Source of the DNA: Amaranthus tricolor
Taxonomy: Eukaryota; Streptophyta; Magnoliopsida; Caryophyllales; Amaranthaceae
Direction: 5' to 3'
Assembly (NCBI RefSeq): GCF_026212465.1
Contig: NC_080062.1
Coordinates: 491,001-555,000, forward strand
Length of the DNA: 64,000 nucleotides
In this document: in pieces, positions 20,424 to 32,089 of the stretch
Layout of the letters: each line of letters begins with the position of its first letter
Position numbering within the stretch: the stretch's first letter is position 1
Translations under genes and position numbers: made by a program
The notes under the pieces: model-generated
Told to the model about the DNA's origin: nothing
The model's input: the letters and a program-made list of their open reading frames with translations, nothing else
The model's database searches: none

Positions 20424-22527
20424 TTAGTTTGCCGCGAGTTTGAAAGCTTTCGTGAAAACCTCAGGCGGCTGTCCACCGTTCAGTTTATACTGGCCATTGA
20501 TCTGTCAAGAGGAATCAAATGCTTGTCAACGATAGTAAGGGGGGATTCAAGCTCGAAGAAGACGGGGTTTGTTAGGCATTTAGTACTCACCACAAAGTAT
20601 GGGACACCACTAATATTCGATGAGTGTTTCTCGAGCTCTTCCATCACCTTGTCGATGAAAAGAATAAAAACTCGGTTAATTTGCTTGAATTGTACTCCTC
20701 TGTCCCTTGAGTGTGTGGAGTGTATTCAAAAGGACGGAGAAAGTATACATTTATAAGTAATGATGAATCCGTAAAGTTTGAACTAGCCTATTTCGAACTT
20801 TCGACTTTTAAACAACAATATGTATATTTCAACGAGCTATCAGCTAGTTCTTGGGAGACCAACACAAGGAGATGAAGAAAAAGATGATGAAATAAACAGT
20901 TAGAAGATACCTCCTTAAGACCATTATTTGGATCCTCTAGAAACTCAGCAGCTCCTTCAATTCCAACCTTTTTAGCAGATTCCACAAGGAACTCCCTGCA
21001 AGATGAATGTCTCATTATTTCTCATAGAGTGAGAAAAAGAAAAAGACAAGAAAACCCCTAATTAATTCCGCACAAGAGTCTTCTACGATGGTGGATCCAA
21101 GAAAAAAAAGCATCTAATCGGCTTTGATCAGTGGTCACAAATGTGGAAGACAATACTTTAATCAAGTCATCTAAGGTATATTTACATGTAATATTTGATT
21201 TTATATTGGATTTAAGGGATGTCAACTACCTCAATGGCATCACATTAGATCCGCCATTGGTCTTCTAAATTAGGGTCTAACTTGTCTCTTGAGTTGTGTG
21301 TAAATCAATTTAAGCAACAATGTCAAAGCCTTAATCCTAAAAGATTAGGGTTGGCTTCATGAAGCAATAGATCAATTCCAGTGGTTGGCTCATGAACACC
21401 CCACGAAAATTGATTTTTGGTTTACGATCATGAGGCTGTAACTAGGTTTTACTGAGCCGGTTGACCTACCACTCATTCAGGCTTGGGAACGGGAATGAGC
21501 AACTACCACTCACAAGCGGAGTTTGTGCATAAATCAATATCCCACTCAATAATTGGGGAATTAAAAACTCAACTAACTCATGAAGATCAATACTCCATGC
21601 ATTTACACTTGACTATGAATTTCTTTAAAACGTTCACAATTGAAAAATCAGAAATTTCTTTCAAGAAAGACATACCGATCTCCTATGTACTTTGCCTCCG
21701 TGAAGTAGCCCAAAAACAGCTCTTCAACAAGTTCATGTTGCTTATCAAGCCCTTGTTGGCCCGCATAGTATATAAGCCTGTGGCTATCCAAAGTGCTTCC
21801 CCTAAAATAAAATTTCGGAAACGTATGATAACGTACGAAAACTACTAATACAACAGTCCATAGCTAACAAATAAAGAAATCACGAATTTTCTGCTTACGT
21901 AAGTCCGTCTATGTTATATTCCAGTCCAAGCCCCCTGTACACCTGTGGAAGCCAAACAAATCAGCATGGGAGTTTATGACATACCATCTATAAGGAATAA
22001 GAAGACTTCTGAGTTATGACCAAGGTTGTTAGAATTGGAATTCTACCGAGGATCGTAAAATCGTGTTATGATCCAACCACTTAAATTCTTGATCTAAATA
22101 GGATCGCACGATTCCAACATTAAGATCCTACCTACGATCTATATCAGTCACCTATTTTTAGATCATAGAATCGTGGAATCGTAGATTAGGATCAGGATTT
22201 TAATAATCATGCTTATAACGTCGTTCATCTCAAATTAGTTATCATGCAATTACGAATATGAGATGATTTTCAAAAGGAAAATGAAAGTAATGCATTTTTT
22301 TCCTATTTTGATCAATTTTTGTTCTTGTAACATGGAAATTTAATCATGAACAAATATTAATGAAACGCGATAATGTTTTCCAAACATCCTAGAACAATGA
22401 AGGTGACTAAAAAACAGTATGGTGGCTTATACAATTGGCTTAACAACTAACGCAAAAACCAATGCTACGAGCACATCAAACATGGAAATTGAACTAACCA
22501 AAAACCAATTGACGGATACGTATCTAT

Positions 22528-22618
<91 letters not shown>

Positions 22619-24626
22619 AAAATCGTCATACATCTGTCATTCGTGCTATGATTTGCTCAGACCGATAACCAAACTTTTGCCTGTAAAAATCTCGCTTGTT
22701 CACACCCTCTTTCGGAGCGGAGGGATTGAGGAAGAAAGGGTGCCACCTGATCTGTAAATTAAAAGATGACTTAAAACAAGATTGATGAACTAAATATATA
22801 CTTCATTCTAACATTACAAACAAGACTAACAGTATATAAGATGGTACAGAATTAAACCTCAAAATCAAACTGATCTTTTGATTCAGAAATAGCTTTGTCT
22901 AGGTTTCTTTTTCCCACAAAGCACCATGGACAAACACTATCTGAACTGACATCGATTTTTATAAGTTTCTTTCCTATTGAATTAGCAGATGAGTTCGCCA
23001 TAAATCTACCGTTAACCTGCAATCCTTTGGAGAGTTAATCACAACACTTTTTAGCATATGATCAACAACTTCTTGTATTTTTTAACCAAATTGTTTCAAT
23101 TCAAGATTTCTATAGGCTATATTATAGGCTATAGTCAACCTTCGGGTCTTGTGTATAAGCCAAAATTTATCTGTTCTTAGATGACAATTTACCTTTACTA
23201 CCCATAAATTATTGTCTTGATTTACGAGTTCAGATGGTTGATAATCGAAATTAATAGAGGAGACATGGATGACTACGGGTGAAAGTTTGGTTTTTGGTTT
23301 GATACAAATCCAAATCAAACCAAATAAAATTCGATTTTGATATTTTCAGTCCAAATCCAAATTGAACCGAACCGAATTTCAAAATACCAATCCAAATTTA
23401 ACCAATAGACCGAATTGCACCGATTTGTATATTTTGCACTGTAAATCAAATTTGCGTGTATTGTTTCAGACTTATTCTTTCTAAAGCTCCTAAATAGATA
23501 TTAATAATTTTAGGGTCTTTTATTTGAACAAGTAAAAAACTTTTAACAAAAATAAAAATCTAAAAGTAAGGGAAAAAATTCAAATAAATCAAATGGAAGA
23601 TATAACATGCCGTTAATATCTTGGTTTATTTCGGTTTTTCGATTTTGTTGGACCCTAGACAGAATCCAAATCGAACACCGAATTATAATTAAAATTTTGT
23701 TCAAACCAAACCAAATTTAAAATATAATCAAACCAAATTAGTTATTCGATTTGGTTTAGTTCGGTGTTCGACAAATTACTTACACACCTATGGATGACTC
23801 ACCTAATCTTTTAGTATTAGGACTTTTACATTGTTATTCTATCATCCAAAAACTATTGGAATTTTTTAGTATCACCAAAAAGATGAAATACAAATATAGG
23901 TTTTAAAATATCAAACTCAGGAACAATGATTTTATTTGGAAATTTAAAATTGGCTCAAATTTATTGTTTGGCAAATCAAAAACTTTCAAATTTGAATTTG
24001 AATCAAATTTAAAGTAGTTAAAGTTGAGAATTTGAGAATGAGTACCCAAACCTTGTCATTTTCAAATTCTTCATTTATAATTTCATAATTAAAATTCATA
24101 ATTTAAAATGAAATACTTATTTTCAAACACTGCATCATATTATTTCAATTCAACAATCAAATTGATAAACAAGGAAGTTTAAGTCTTTTTATCCACACTA
24201 AAATTCCAAGGTATTCTGACACATAAATCCCACAAAAAATGAAGAACCTTCACAATATCAAATTATCAATGAACAAAGATCAAAACTTTGATTAAATTTA
24301 AGCTACCCATCACAAATTTAATTATGAAAACAGCAAGAATTCAGCCTAAATACGATGTGATACTACATAATTATGAAAAAGAGTAAACCCTTAATCAGCA
24401 AAGAAATTATTGCATTCTACAATCATATAAAAAAAATTAAAAACAAAGTTAAATGAAACATAATTAACAAACAATAAGAGACAATTACTTGTATGTTCTT
24501 GAGAAAATGATGAAATTGGTTTGGTGAACGAGAGAAGTGGGAAATGTTTGCAAGTTTTGGGTGTTTGAAGATGGAAAAAGAGGAAATACGAGGAGGTAGA
24601 AAACTGTGATTAACAAAAGAAGCCAT
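20424..24626 (-). CDS. DSBA/FrnE-like thioredoxin-fold oxidoreductase
   Basis: Eight exons: 24489-24626, 22858-23016, 22632-22751, 21899-21942, 21676-21801, 20911-20995, 20591-20647 and 20424-20501, giving 268 aa. DSVCPWCFVGKRNL places a CPWC redox site at residues 75-78. IRWHPFFLNPSAPKEG, DSHRLIYYAG, LVEELFLGYF, GDREFLVESAKKVGIEG and the SGVPYFVING segment with the cis-Pro (about residue 240) are those of the DSBA-like family (PF01323, FrnE subgroup). The protein ends NGGQPPEVFTKAFKLAAN. Exon 1 adds 46 residues rich in Ser, Phe and His with no acids, like an organelle transit peptide. A Met at residue 52 (MANSS) would give the roughly 217-aa cytosolic form I recall for Arabidopsis At5g38900. 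Substrate is unknown; disulphide exchange or isomerase chemistry is inferred. Confidence 0.88.
22013..22219 (-). mobile_element. Short hAT-like MITE in DSBA-like intron 4, relative of 12397-12916
   Basis: The element is 22021-22211 (191 bp). Read on the minus strand it begins CATGATTATTAAAATCCTGA, then CTACGATTCCACGATTC and GATCTAAAAATAGG, matching the start of the AUG5-intron element (CATGGTTATCAAAATCACGA, GATCTAAAAATAAG). The other end is CAAGGTTGTTAGAATTG. Flanks GTTATGAC and CTTATAAC are a diverged 8-bp duplication (6 of 8 match). It sits in the intron between the exons at 22632-22751 and 21899-21942. Confidence 0.65.
22531..22612. repeat. (TA)n microsatellite in the DSBA-like gene
   Basis: About 80 bp of TA begins some 20 nt inside the intron that follows the exon at 22632-22751. 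Confidence 0.97.
23265..23799. mobile_element. MITE with 10-bp TSD in DSBA-like intron 1
   Basis: The element is 23275-23789 (515 bp). ATGGATGACT is duplicated at 23265-23274 and 23790-23799. The ends are ACGGGTGAAAGTTTGG and, reverse-complemented, AGGTGTGTAAGTAATTTG, a degenerate inverted repeat. The interior is made of words like AAACCGAACCG and GGTTTGGTT on both strands. The 10-bp duplication suggests a Mutator-like element. It is non-coding. Confidence 0.75.
23925..24150 (-). repeat. Dispersed TTTGAGAATGACAAGGTTTG repeat, copy 1
   Basis: Read on the minus strand this contains ATTTCATTTTAAATTATGAA, GAATTTGAAAATGACAAGG and CATTCTCAAATTCTCA, and ends with TTTGCCAAACAATAAATTTG. The same order of words occurs on the plus strand at 42836-43080. 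It is probably a MITE, though no duplication could be read. Confidence 0.6.
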
Positions 24627-24755
24627 TCAATTTCAACCCATTGACTTTGAACTTTGAAAATTGGTAATGCCGTAATGGTACAAAGGTAGGAATTAGGATT
24701 CTTTTTTTTTTTTTTCGCAAATTCTTAAAGATGATGGCTGTCATAAATTAAATAC

Positions 24756-25640
24756 TAAGAGCATCCTTATTCCTTATTCATGAGTATCATGACCCTATAA
24801 AAGGATCATCTTATTATTTCACAATTTTTCTCTCTTTTAAAAGTTCATCTTTTAACAATGATCGTCATTATCGATTCTTTCTTACTTTTTTTCTACTCCA
24901 CCATAATTTCTCTCCTTTAATTTATCTAATATTTATCTTTATCTTTATATAATAATATTTTCATGTACAAAATTAATATAATTTTTTATTTGATTAAAAT
25001 AGATTTACTTTTTTATTAATTTAAAAAATATTATTTTGATAAAACTAATATTTTTTAATAAATATAAATACAGACATTAATAATAATTGAGGAAAATTCG
25101 TTAAATTCAAATAAAGATTATTTTTTAATAAATATAAATGTAGACATTAATAATTTTATTAGGGATTTTTGAAATGATTTTTTTGGTATTTTTTTAATAA
25201 AAAAAGTAGGAAAATAAGAAGAAAATATGTAAATAAAAAATAATGCCAAAAAATATCAATATGGGTCTCATTTTATAGATCTCGAAAAAATATGACCGTT
25301 GGTACAATTTTCTTAAAAAAAAAATTAATTAAATACGAAAATAGCCGTTAATTAAAAAACCGGGTATTTTTTTGCACCCAATCAAAACTCAGCAGGTGGA
25401 AGTAGGGGCTGACGCGTGTCAGAGCAGCAGGGAGCTACTTTTCCTCACCCAATCAGAAACCGACACGTGGTGAAATTTTTTTTAAAAAAATGGGGTGACC
25501 GTTCACATGAATGGATCACCCCTTGACCCAATTGCCCAATCTTTTCCCCAATCCACCTATTATTAGGTCACCATTATACGCATTTTACCATGACTTTGGT
25601 CATATAACATCTAAAAAAGTCACCATTATTGATGCTCTAA
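24756..25640. mobile_element. PIF/Harbinger-like MITE between DSBA-like and RCC1 genes
   Basis: The element is 24759-25637 (879 bp), starting GAGCATCCTTATT and ending ATTGATGCTC, with the trinucleotide TAA duplicated at 24756-24758 and 25638-25640. GAGCATC ends with a TAA/TTA duplication fit PIF/Harbinger MITEs. Inside are CCGACACGTGG and GACGCGTGTC, which contain ACGTG/ACGCG words that plant bZIP or bHLH factors can bind. No transposase frame. It fills over half of the space between two divergently transcribed genes. Confidence 0.72.
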
Positions 25641-26406
25641 AAGAAAGTTAGTGGAAAATTGTTGAATAATAACTAAAATATTAATATTTTTATTGATAAA
25701 TATGTGGAAACTATAAGAAATATTGTAAAATTAAAATAAAGTTAAGAGAAGGTATGTGGGACCATAATAATTATTAAAATGTTAAATTGAGAATATATAA
25801 GGTTATTTTTATTTAAAATTTATAATATAAATAAAAAGATTTTTTATGAGAAAAATAAATAAACTACGTTAAAATAAAAAATAAAACTTCTATAACAAAC
25901 AAAGAGAGTACTATCTATTGATGGACCCTACATATATTGTATGTGTTAAATGATCACTTTTAATTTTAAATAATCAATTAAAATATAAGTTGATTTATTA
26001 ATCGGTGTCATAATAATACTTCATACTACCGACTACCGAGTACTAGTATTTAATTGGAATCAGAAATATCTAGAAACTCTCAAGTCACAACTTTAATTAA
26101 ATAAATAAAAATAAATAAAAAACATAAAATGGGGGAATCTGATTTGAGAAAGAATAGAAGCAGAGACATAGAAAATTATCAATAATCACAAGCACCGTCC
26201 ATATTTTTCAAGATTCCCTACTAATCGGAGTACCATTTCATTTATTCCCATTTCCCCTTTTCCTCATCCTTAAGAATCTTCAAAACTCCCCATAAAATTT
26301 TCAGATATTTTCTATCTTTGTCTTTGCCTTAAATCATCATTTTCTTATTTTCTGCATCTCTTCAATTATTGGGTTTCTTTGAAGAAATACAAATAAGAAA
26401 AACAAG

Positions 26407-27474
26407 GTAAGAATTATCCTTTTTTTAAATTTTTGATCATGTTTTTAATCAAGGATTACCCACATGCATTTAGAATTTATTGCAAATTTGGTGATTTTAT
26501 ATCTGCTGTTTTTGGGGGAGTTGACTTTTGTTGATAAAACTTGTAACTTGACAAATTTAGAGGATTATTTGATGTAGTGTGTTAAATTTTAGTAATTTGT
26601 TGATAAAGCCAGTAACTTGACATATTTAGAGGATAAAATTGATGTAGTTTGTGTTAAATTTTAGTATTTTGTTGATAACTTAACAAATTTAGAGGATTGA
26701 ATTGATGTATTTTGTGTTAAATTTTTTCAATTTGTGGATAAAGCTTGTAAGTTTGACAATTTTAGAGGATTAAATTGATGTAGTGTGTGTTAAATTTTAG
26801 TATTTTGTTGATAAAGCTTGTGAGTTAGACAAATTTAGAGGATCAAATTGATGTATTGTGGGTTAAATTTTATTACTTTGTTGATAAAGCTAGTAACTTG
26901 ACAAATTTAGAGGATTATTTGATGAAATGTGTGTTAAATTTTAGATTTTTGTTGATAAAGCTTGTAACTTGACATATGTAGTATGTAGAGATTAAATTGA
27001 TGTAATGTGTGTTGAATTTTAGTATTTTGTTGATAAAGCTTGTAACTTGACACATTTAGAGGATTAAATTGATGTATTGTTTGTTGAATTTTATTAATTT
27101 GTTGATAAAGTTTGTGACTTCCACAAATTTACAGGATTGAATTGATGTAATTTTTACATTATAGATTTGAAAAATCTTGACAAGTCATTTTGTGATTCAA
27201 AATATCCTAAAAGTTACTTTAAACAGTCATTTTGTTTTTGGTAATGCCCGCTTACCCGTGAGTCTCGCCCTCAAAGAAAATGGGCTGGTAGCGACAAAAA
27301 AATATGTTCGCAAATATGGGCGGACTTTTGAATATTTGAGTCTGTGGGTAGATTTTTAAGGTATTATCCAGTCAACTACCTGCCCAAGTCTGTCCATGAA
27401 CAGCTCTAAATGTAGTAATGCAAATATTCAACTCTACTTAAAGTCCCAATTGTTAATGCAGTTTTTGGTTGTAG
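26407..27474 (+). other. 5'-UTR intron of the RCC1 gene
   Basis: The donor AACAAG|GTAAG (exon end 26406) and acceptor GGTTGTAG|AAGATG (exon start 27475) bound a 1068-bp intron that ends three bases before the start codon. The non-coding first exon probably begins between about 26,150 and 26,350, but the start site cannot be read. The intron is T-rich and mostly minisatellite. Confidence 0.7.
26530..27160 (+). repeat. Nine-copy ~72-bp minisatellite in the RCC1 5'-UTR intron
   Basis: Units begin GTTGATAAAGCTTGTAACTT (consensus) at about 26530, 26599, 26671, 26734, 26807, 26880, 26951, 27029 and 27101. Each continues GACAAATTTAGAGGATTAAA, TTGATGTA and GTGTTAAATTTTAGTATTT. Unit lengths are 60-78 bp and divergence between units is moderate, so the array is not brand new. 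Confidence 0.93.
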
Positions 27475-27477
27475 AAG

Positions 27478-30400
27478 ATGGATATTGTTGAAATTCTTGG
27501 AGAGTCTAAATCAGTGCCTGTTCCAACAAAGAGTGCAATCTATGTGTGGGGTTACAACCAGAGAGGGCAGACTGGAAGGCAAGAGAAAGAGCAGAAATTA
27601 AGGATTCCGAGGCAGCTTCCGCCAGAGTTATTCGGTTGTCCGGCTGGGATCAGTACTAGGTGGCTCGATGTCGCATGTGGCAGGGAGCATACGGCTGCTG
27701 TAGCCTCAGACGGGTCACTCTTTACTTGGGGTTCAGATTTCTTTTCTCAAAATCCATCCTCCTGCAGTTTTCAACCCCTGTGTAACCTCATTTTTCTTCC
27801 TATTGTTTTTACGCTAGGATTAGAATAATTATAAATGTCGTCTTAGTTTTCTCATTGGTTGCACACACCTATGTTACTTGGACTTTTTGTTTTGCTTCAC
27901 GTACCCGTGTCCGATCATTTGATGCTCGGACATTAGTATGACACTTAGAGACTTCATTTTAGGCGTAAAATTGAATATTTAGACGTATCCGACAATTGGA
28001 AACGTACCAGTATCCGACATTAGTTCTCGAGTCCAAGTAACATAGGATTGCACCTTTGTTGTCCAAAATGCCTTGATGTTATGATTGTGTTTGGTCGTTT
28101 ACCATATGCCTTCAACTGTTTGTTTGTAATTGTTGGCGGGTTGATGCACTTTCGATAACTAGGAAAGTATTACATGTTCATGGTGTTATAGACAATTTAA
28201 GTAGGAAAATAGAACCTCGTATCCTTTTTCATGGATTTATTTAGGAGTTAGTTCATCTATAGGTTAGTTTTATTCGGATTCTTGTGGCGCCAGGGCTATA
28301 AATATATAGTTTATGCATATTAATGTTACCTCTTATGTTCTTGTATGTACTAAAGAGTTCAAACCCAAATGTGAGATTGGTTTTTTCATAAATATGGCTA
28401 GTTTCCTTACTCATTTTATGAGCTTATGAATCATGATTATGTTGTCGTCGATTTTAATTTTTTTTTTCATCGTCATCTTTGCTAGTAAGTGTTTGATTCT
28501 TATACCTTTCGGTTTCTGGCAGGAGCAAATGACTTCGGGCAGTTGGGGGATGGTACTGAAGAAAGTAGAAAGTACCCAAAGAAAGTGGATCTGTTGAAAA
28601 CTGAAATTGTGAAATCTGTTTCTTGTGGTTCGAATTGTACTGCCGCTATTGCAGAGCCTCGTGTAAATGATGAGTCGTTATCAAATGGTAGACTATGGGT
28701 GTGGGGCCAAAATCAGGTCAATAATTTTTTTTTACGGATTTGTACTCGTTGTTTCTATTGACATAATTCTAAAGTCCTTTTCATGATTTCAGAGCTCGAA
28801 TTATCCTCGTCTATTTTGGGGAGCCTTTGCACCAAATACGGTATGATTTGGTTGCACTGATGCCTTTTTTCCCGTGGTTATTTGTGCAACTTTTATGCTT
28901 GACTTTTGTTTGGTCAATAATGGACTATCCACTTGTTTATTTTTGAACTTCTTATTTTTGCTCTTGTTTCCTGGTGCTCGTTAGCATATGCAAATTGCTG
29001 AATACTCCTCATTTGATGTGGTTAGGTAATCCGTCAAGTTTCCTGTGGATCTGTACATGTGGTGGCCTTGTCGGAGGGTGGCCTTCTTCAATCATGGGGT
29101 ACTATTCTGCAAGTTTTGTGTCATATAATCTTACCAGTGACATGATTTTTATCTTAGACGTACTGTTCAATTCATTTTTGGGCTCTAGAGCGAAAGATAA
29201 GGGATAATAAATAATATAAAAATTCACTAATAACTCATTGTTTAGCAAAAATATATAAATTATATCTGAACTTAATTGAGCGTAATATCAACCTTGTATA
29301 TGAAAATAAAATTTTTAGACCCAAAAAAATTTGGGGTCCTGGGCGGTAGTCCGTCTTGCCCTGCTTATCGACGGCCATAAATTTTTATGTTCACCTTGAT
29401 GGGGTTTGTTATAATAGGTTGTATTAACTCTATACCATCGATCTTCTGCCAGGATACAATGAATGTGGTCAACTTGGGAGAGGGTTCACTGCTGAAGGAT
29501 TACAGGGTCCTGGTATACTGAAAGCATACGCAAAATACCTTGATGAAGCCCCTGAACTTGTGAAGATCGTTCAAGTGTCATGCGGCGAGTACCACACTGC
29601 TGCAGTATGTGAAACTGGGGATGTGTAAGTATAAACGAGTTCCTTTTCTAATAGATTGATGTGAATATTTTTGGGACACGATACTCATTTTTTCTCATTT
29701 ATATTGTTATGACGATATTAAGCGAGAAAATGTGTAGAGGAAATTTAAAGAAAGTAGTGGGGAACATTCCCATAAAAGGATATGTTGCAATATAGGTACG
29801 AAAATAGAAAGTGTTGCAAATTGATGGGGATCGAGGGATTAACCATTTACACTTGAGTCAGAGATGTACATTCGGGTTATCAGGTCAATTTTCGGGTCAA
29901 ATATTAGGGTCGGTTTAAAATTCTGGTGCCCATGGTAGTTCTATATAATTGTTAGTATATTTTTTATGTTGTGTTAAATCGGGCTCGGTTACAGGTTTGA
30001 GTGAATCTTGGGTCATTTGTTTTGAACACTAACAAGTTGTTCTAGCAAGTATTAGAACTGCATTTAGCTACTGCACAACATATGATCTTGGGAAATATCT
30101 TTATTTTTCAATCTTTGTGATGCATGGCTAACATGTATACTAAAGTTGAGACGTGTTTCTTTTGGCTTTGGTAGCTACACTTGTGGTCTCGGAAACATGG
30201 GTCAACTAGGACATTGTTCACTTCAATCCGAAGATAAAGAATTAATACCTAGACGAGTAGTTGCACTTGAAGGGATTCACATCACTAGTGTTTCATGCGG
30301 AGGTGTTCATACCTGCGCGGTGACTGCAAAGGGAGCTCTCTATACCTGGGGTGGTGGGCAACTTGGTCAGCTCGGCCTTGGTCCACAAGCAACTTCGGCA

Positions 30401-32089
30401 TCTTTCATTTTCAAGGATTATCAAGTCATGCTTCGGAATATCCCCGCTTTGGTTATCCCGAGTGGTGTGCAACTTGTTGCATGTGGTCATTCCCACACAC
30501 TTATATCTACTTCTGATGGGAGAATCCATGGCTGGGGATATAATAGCTACGGTCAGGCCGCGAATGAGAAGTCTACGTATGCTTGGTACCCATCACCGAT
30601 TGATTGGTAAATGCCTATCTCGATGAAATCTGTTTTCTGCAGCTTTGTAGTAGACTAAACCATTCTTTTTTTGGGAAATTGTAAAAAATAAACCAAAAAT
30701 ATTGCTTATGTTTAAATAAATCCACCTATTCGGTATGTTTGCTGAAAATAAACTCAACTATTGTTTATTCTTAATTTTTGACTTATAAAGAAGCTTTGAA
30801 AATGATTATAAACAATAAGTCAGTTTATTGTAGCAAATATATCTAATAGTTAGGTTATTAAAAAATAAATAATAGTTGGATTTATTTTCAGCGGATCAAA
30901 CAAAGGTTGATTTATTATTAAAAATTTACCTTTTTTTTGATAAGTAGGGATTTTTATTTATAACGAGACATATGAACTATTAACTCTTTCGCTGGCATAA
31001 AAAACCCGTTGGGAAAAAGTCATAAAAAGAGAATTGTAGTGCAATCATATGCCCAAGCATCATACAATAGTGACTCTTTTATGCTAACACACCTTAGACC
31101 AAACCATTTATAGGTGTGTTGGAGAAGTGAGGAAGCTTGCTGCTGGCGGGGGTCACTCGGCTGTGCTGACCGATGCTTGCTCGTTGAAAGATTTGTGTGA
31201 ATTTAGGCTCGCTGAAAGCGTTACTCTGGCAAATGCTGCTCATATTGAGGATGTTGCATTCAGAACCAGCTCTGATGCTTTAGTACGCCTTTGTGAACGA
31301 TTGAGGTAACAATATGCTCCGAATTGCCTGTATTACTTTTTACGACACATCAAGTTTACTTCCTCGCCTTAGATAATCGTCAAATACAATCAATTATATG
31401 GTAGTACGAATGAAATTTCAGAAAATATTGCCTTACTTTCATATTAGCGGCTTATAATTGGATTTCCTGGTAAGTTACGGTTTAAGATTGAGATAATCGA
31501 GACAAGATCCGACACAATTACTACAAAAACCTGTTAGGTTGAATTTCATGAAGTAACACGTTTTATGAAAGTTAAAACTAAAATTCATTCTCATTACCAT
31601 CATTTAATAATAGAGGTGTTCAAAACACAACCAATGATTCGATATTTACTCGACCTTATAACCGAACCCAACTTGATCCGACTTCAAAATGAATTTAGAT
31701 TAATGTAAAAAACAATATGGACACAAGATCCGATTTTGAACCAAGTTGAGACATTTGATTCGAAATCGACCCGATGCCCGAAGAACACCTCTATCTAATA
31801 TCAATAAACCAAAGCCCCCCATAAAGGATTAATATCTTCCTCTTCGCCAATTGTTTCATATCCATACATATGATCGAGGGGTTTGGATTTCATGTCATTA
31901 TCTTGGTATTGAATTGAAAACAAACATGCCTTCTGATTTTTTTCGTTTCATTTTTTGGTATCGAGTTGTACTTCATTACTTCTAGTCTTAGACGCGTCTT
32001 GTTGAGAATTTCTCTGTATGACCAGGGAGCTGCATAATGGCGGCGAATGGGAATCCGAAGATGATGAATCTGGTGCGAGTAAACCTTGA
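27478..32089 (+). CDS. RCC1-repeat (seven-bladed propeller) family protein
   Basis: Eight coding exons: 27478-27730, 28523-28716, 28793-28840, 29026-29098, 29453-29624, 30175-30606, 31114-31305 and 32026-32089, giving 475 aa. It starts MDIVEILGESK, and YVWGYNQRGQTGR opens the first blade. RCC1 signatures follow in series: VACGREHTAAV, GANDFGQLGDG, SCGSNCTAAI, SCGSVHVVAL, GYNECGQLGRG, SCGEYHTAAV, GLGNMGQLGH, SCGGVHTCAV, GGGQLGQLGLG, ACGHSHTLI, GYNSYGQAAN and AAGGGHSAVL, then an acidic tail (GGEWESEDDESGASKP). No FYVE, PH or BRX domain is present. RCC1 propellers bind Ran, chromatin or signalling partners; which applies here is unknown. From memory the closest Arabidopsis gene is At3g02300 (about 471 aa), the neighbour of SEP2. 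The gene converges on the MADS gene at 33086, about 1 kb away. Confidence 0.92.
27868..28046. repeat. Inverted-repeat element with CCTATGTTACTTGGACT ends, in an RCC1 intron
   Basis: CCTATGTTACTTGGACT at the left and its exact complement AGTCCAAGTAACATAGG at the right bound 179 bp in the intron after exon 27730. TTGCAC occurs on both outer sides and may be a decayed target duplication. A related copy lies at about 38130-38273 in inverse orientation. Confidence 0.7.
31612..31793. mobile_element. AGAGGTGTT-family MITE in the last RCC1 intron
   Basis: The ends are AGAGGTGTTCAAAAC and GAACACCTCT, as in the element at 6853-7008. Flanks ATTTAATAAT and ATCTAATATC are a partly decayed 10-bp duplication. 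The interior shares CGACCCGATG-type words with the other copies. Confidence 0.65.

Noticed and set aside
22427..22633. Frame with long Tyr-Ile repeat
   Set aside because: It is translated TA microsatellite inside the DSBA-like gene. The frames at 59312 and 59366 have the same cause.
30293..30626. Overlapping frames in two other phases and the opposite strand
   Set aside because: They are shadows of the long RCC1 exon 30175-30606.
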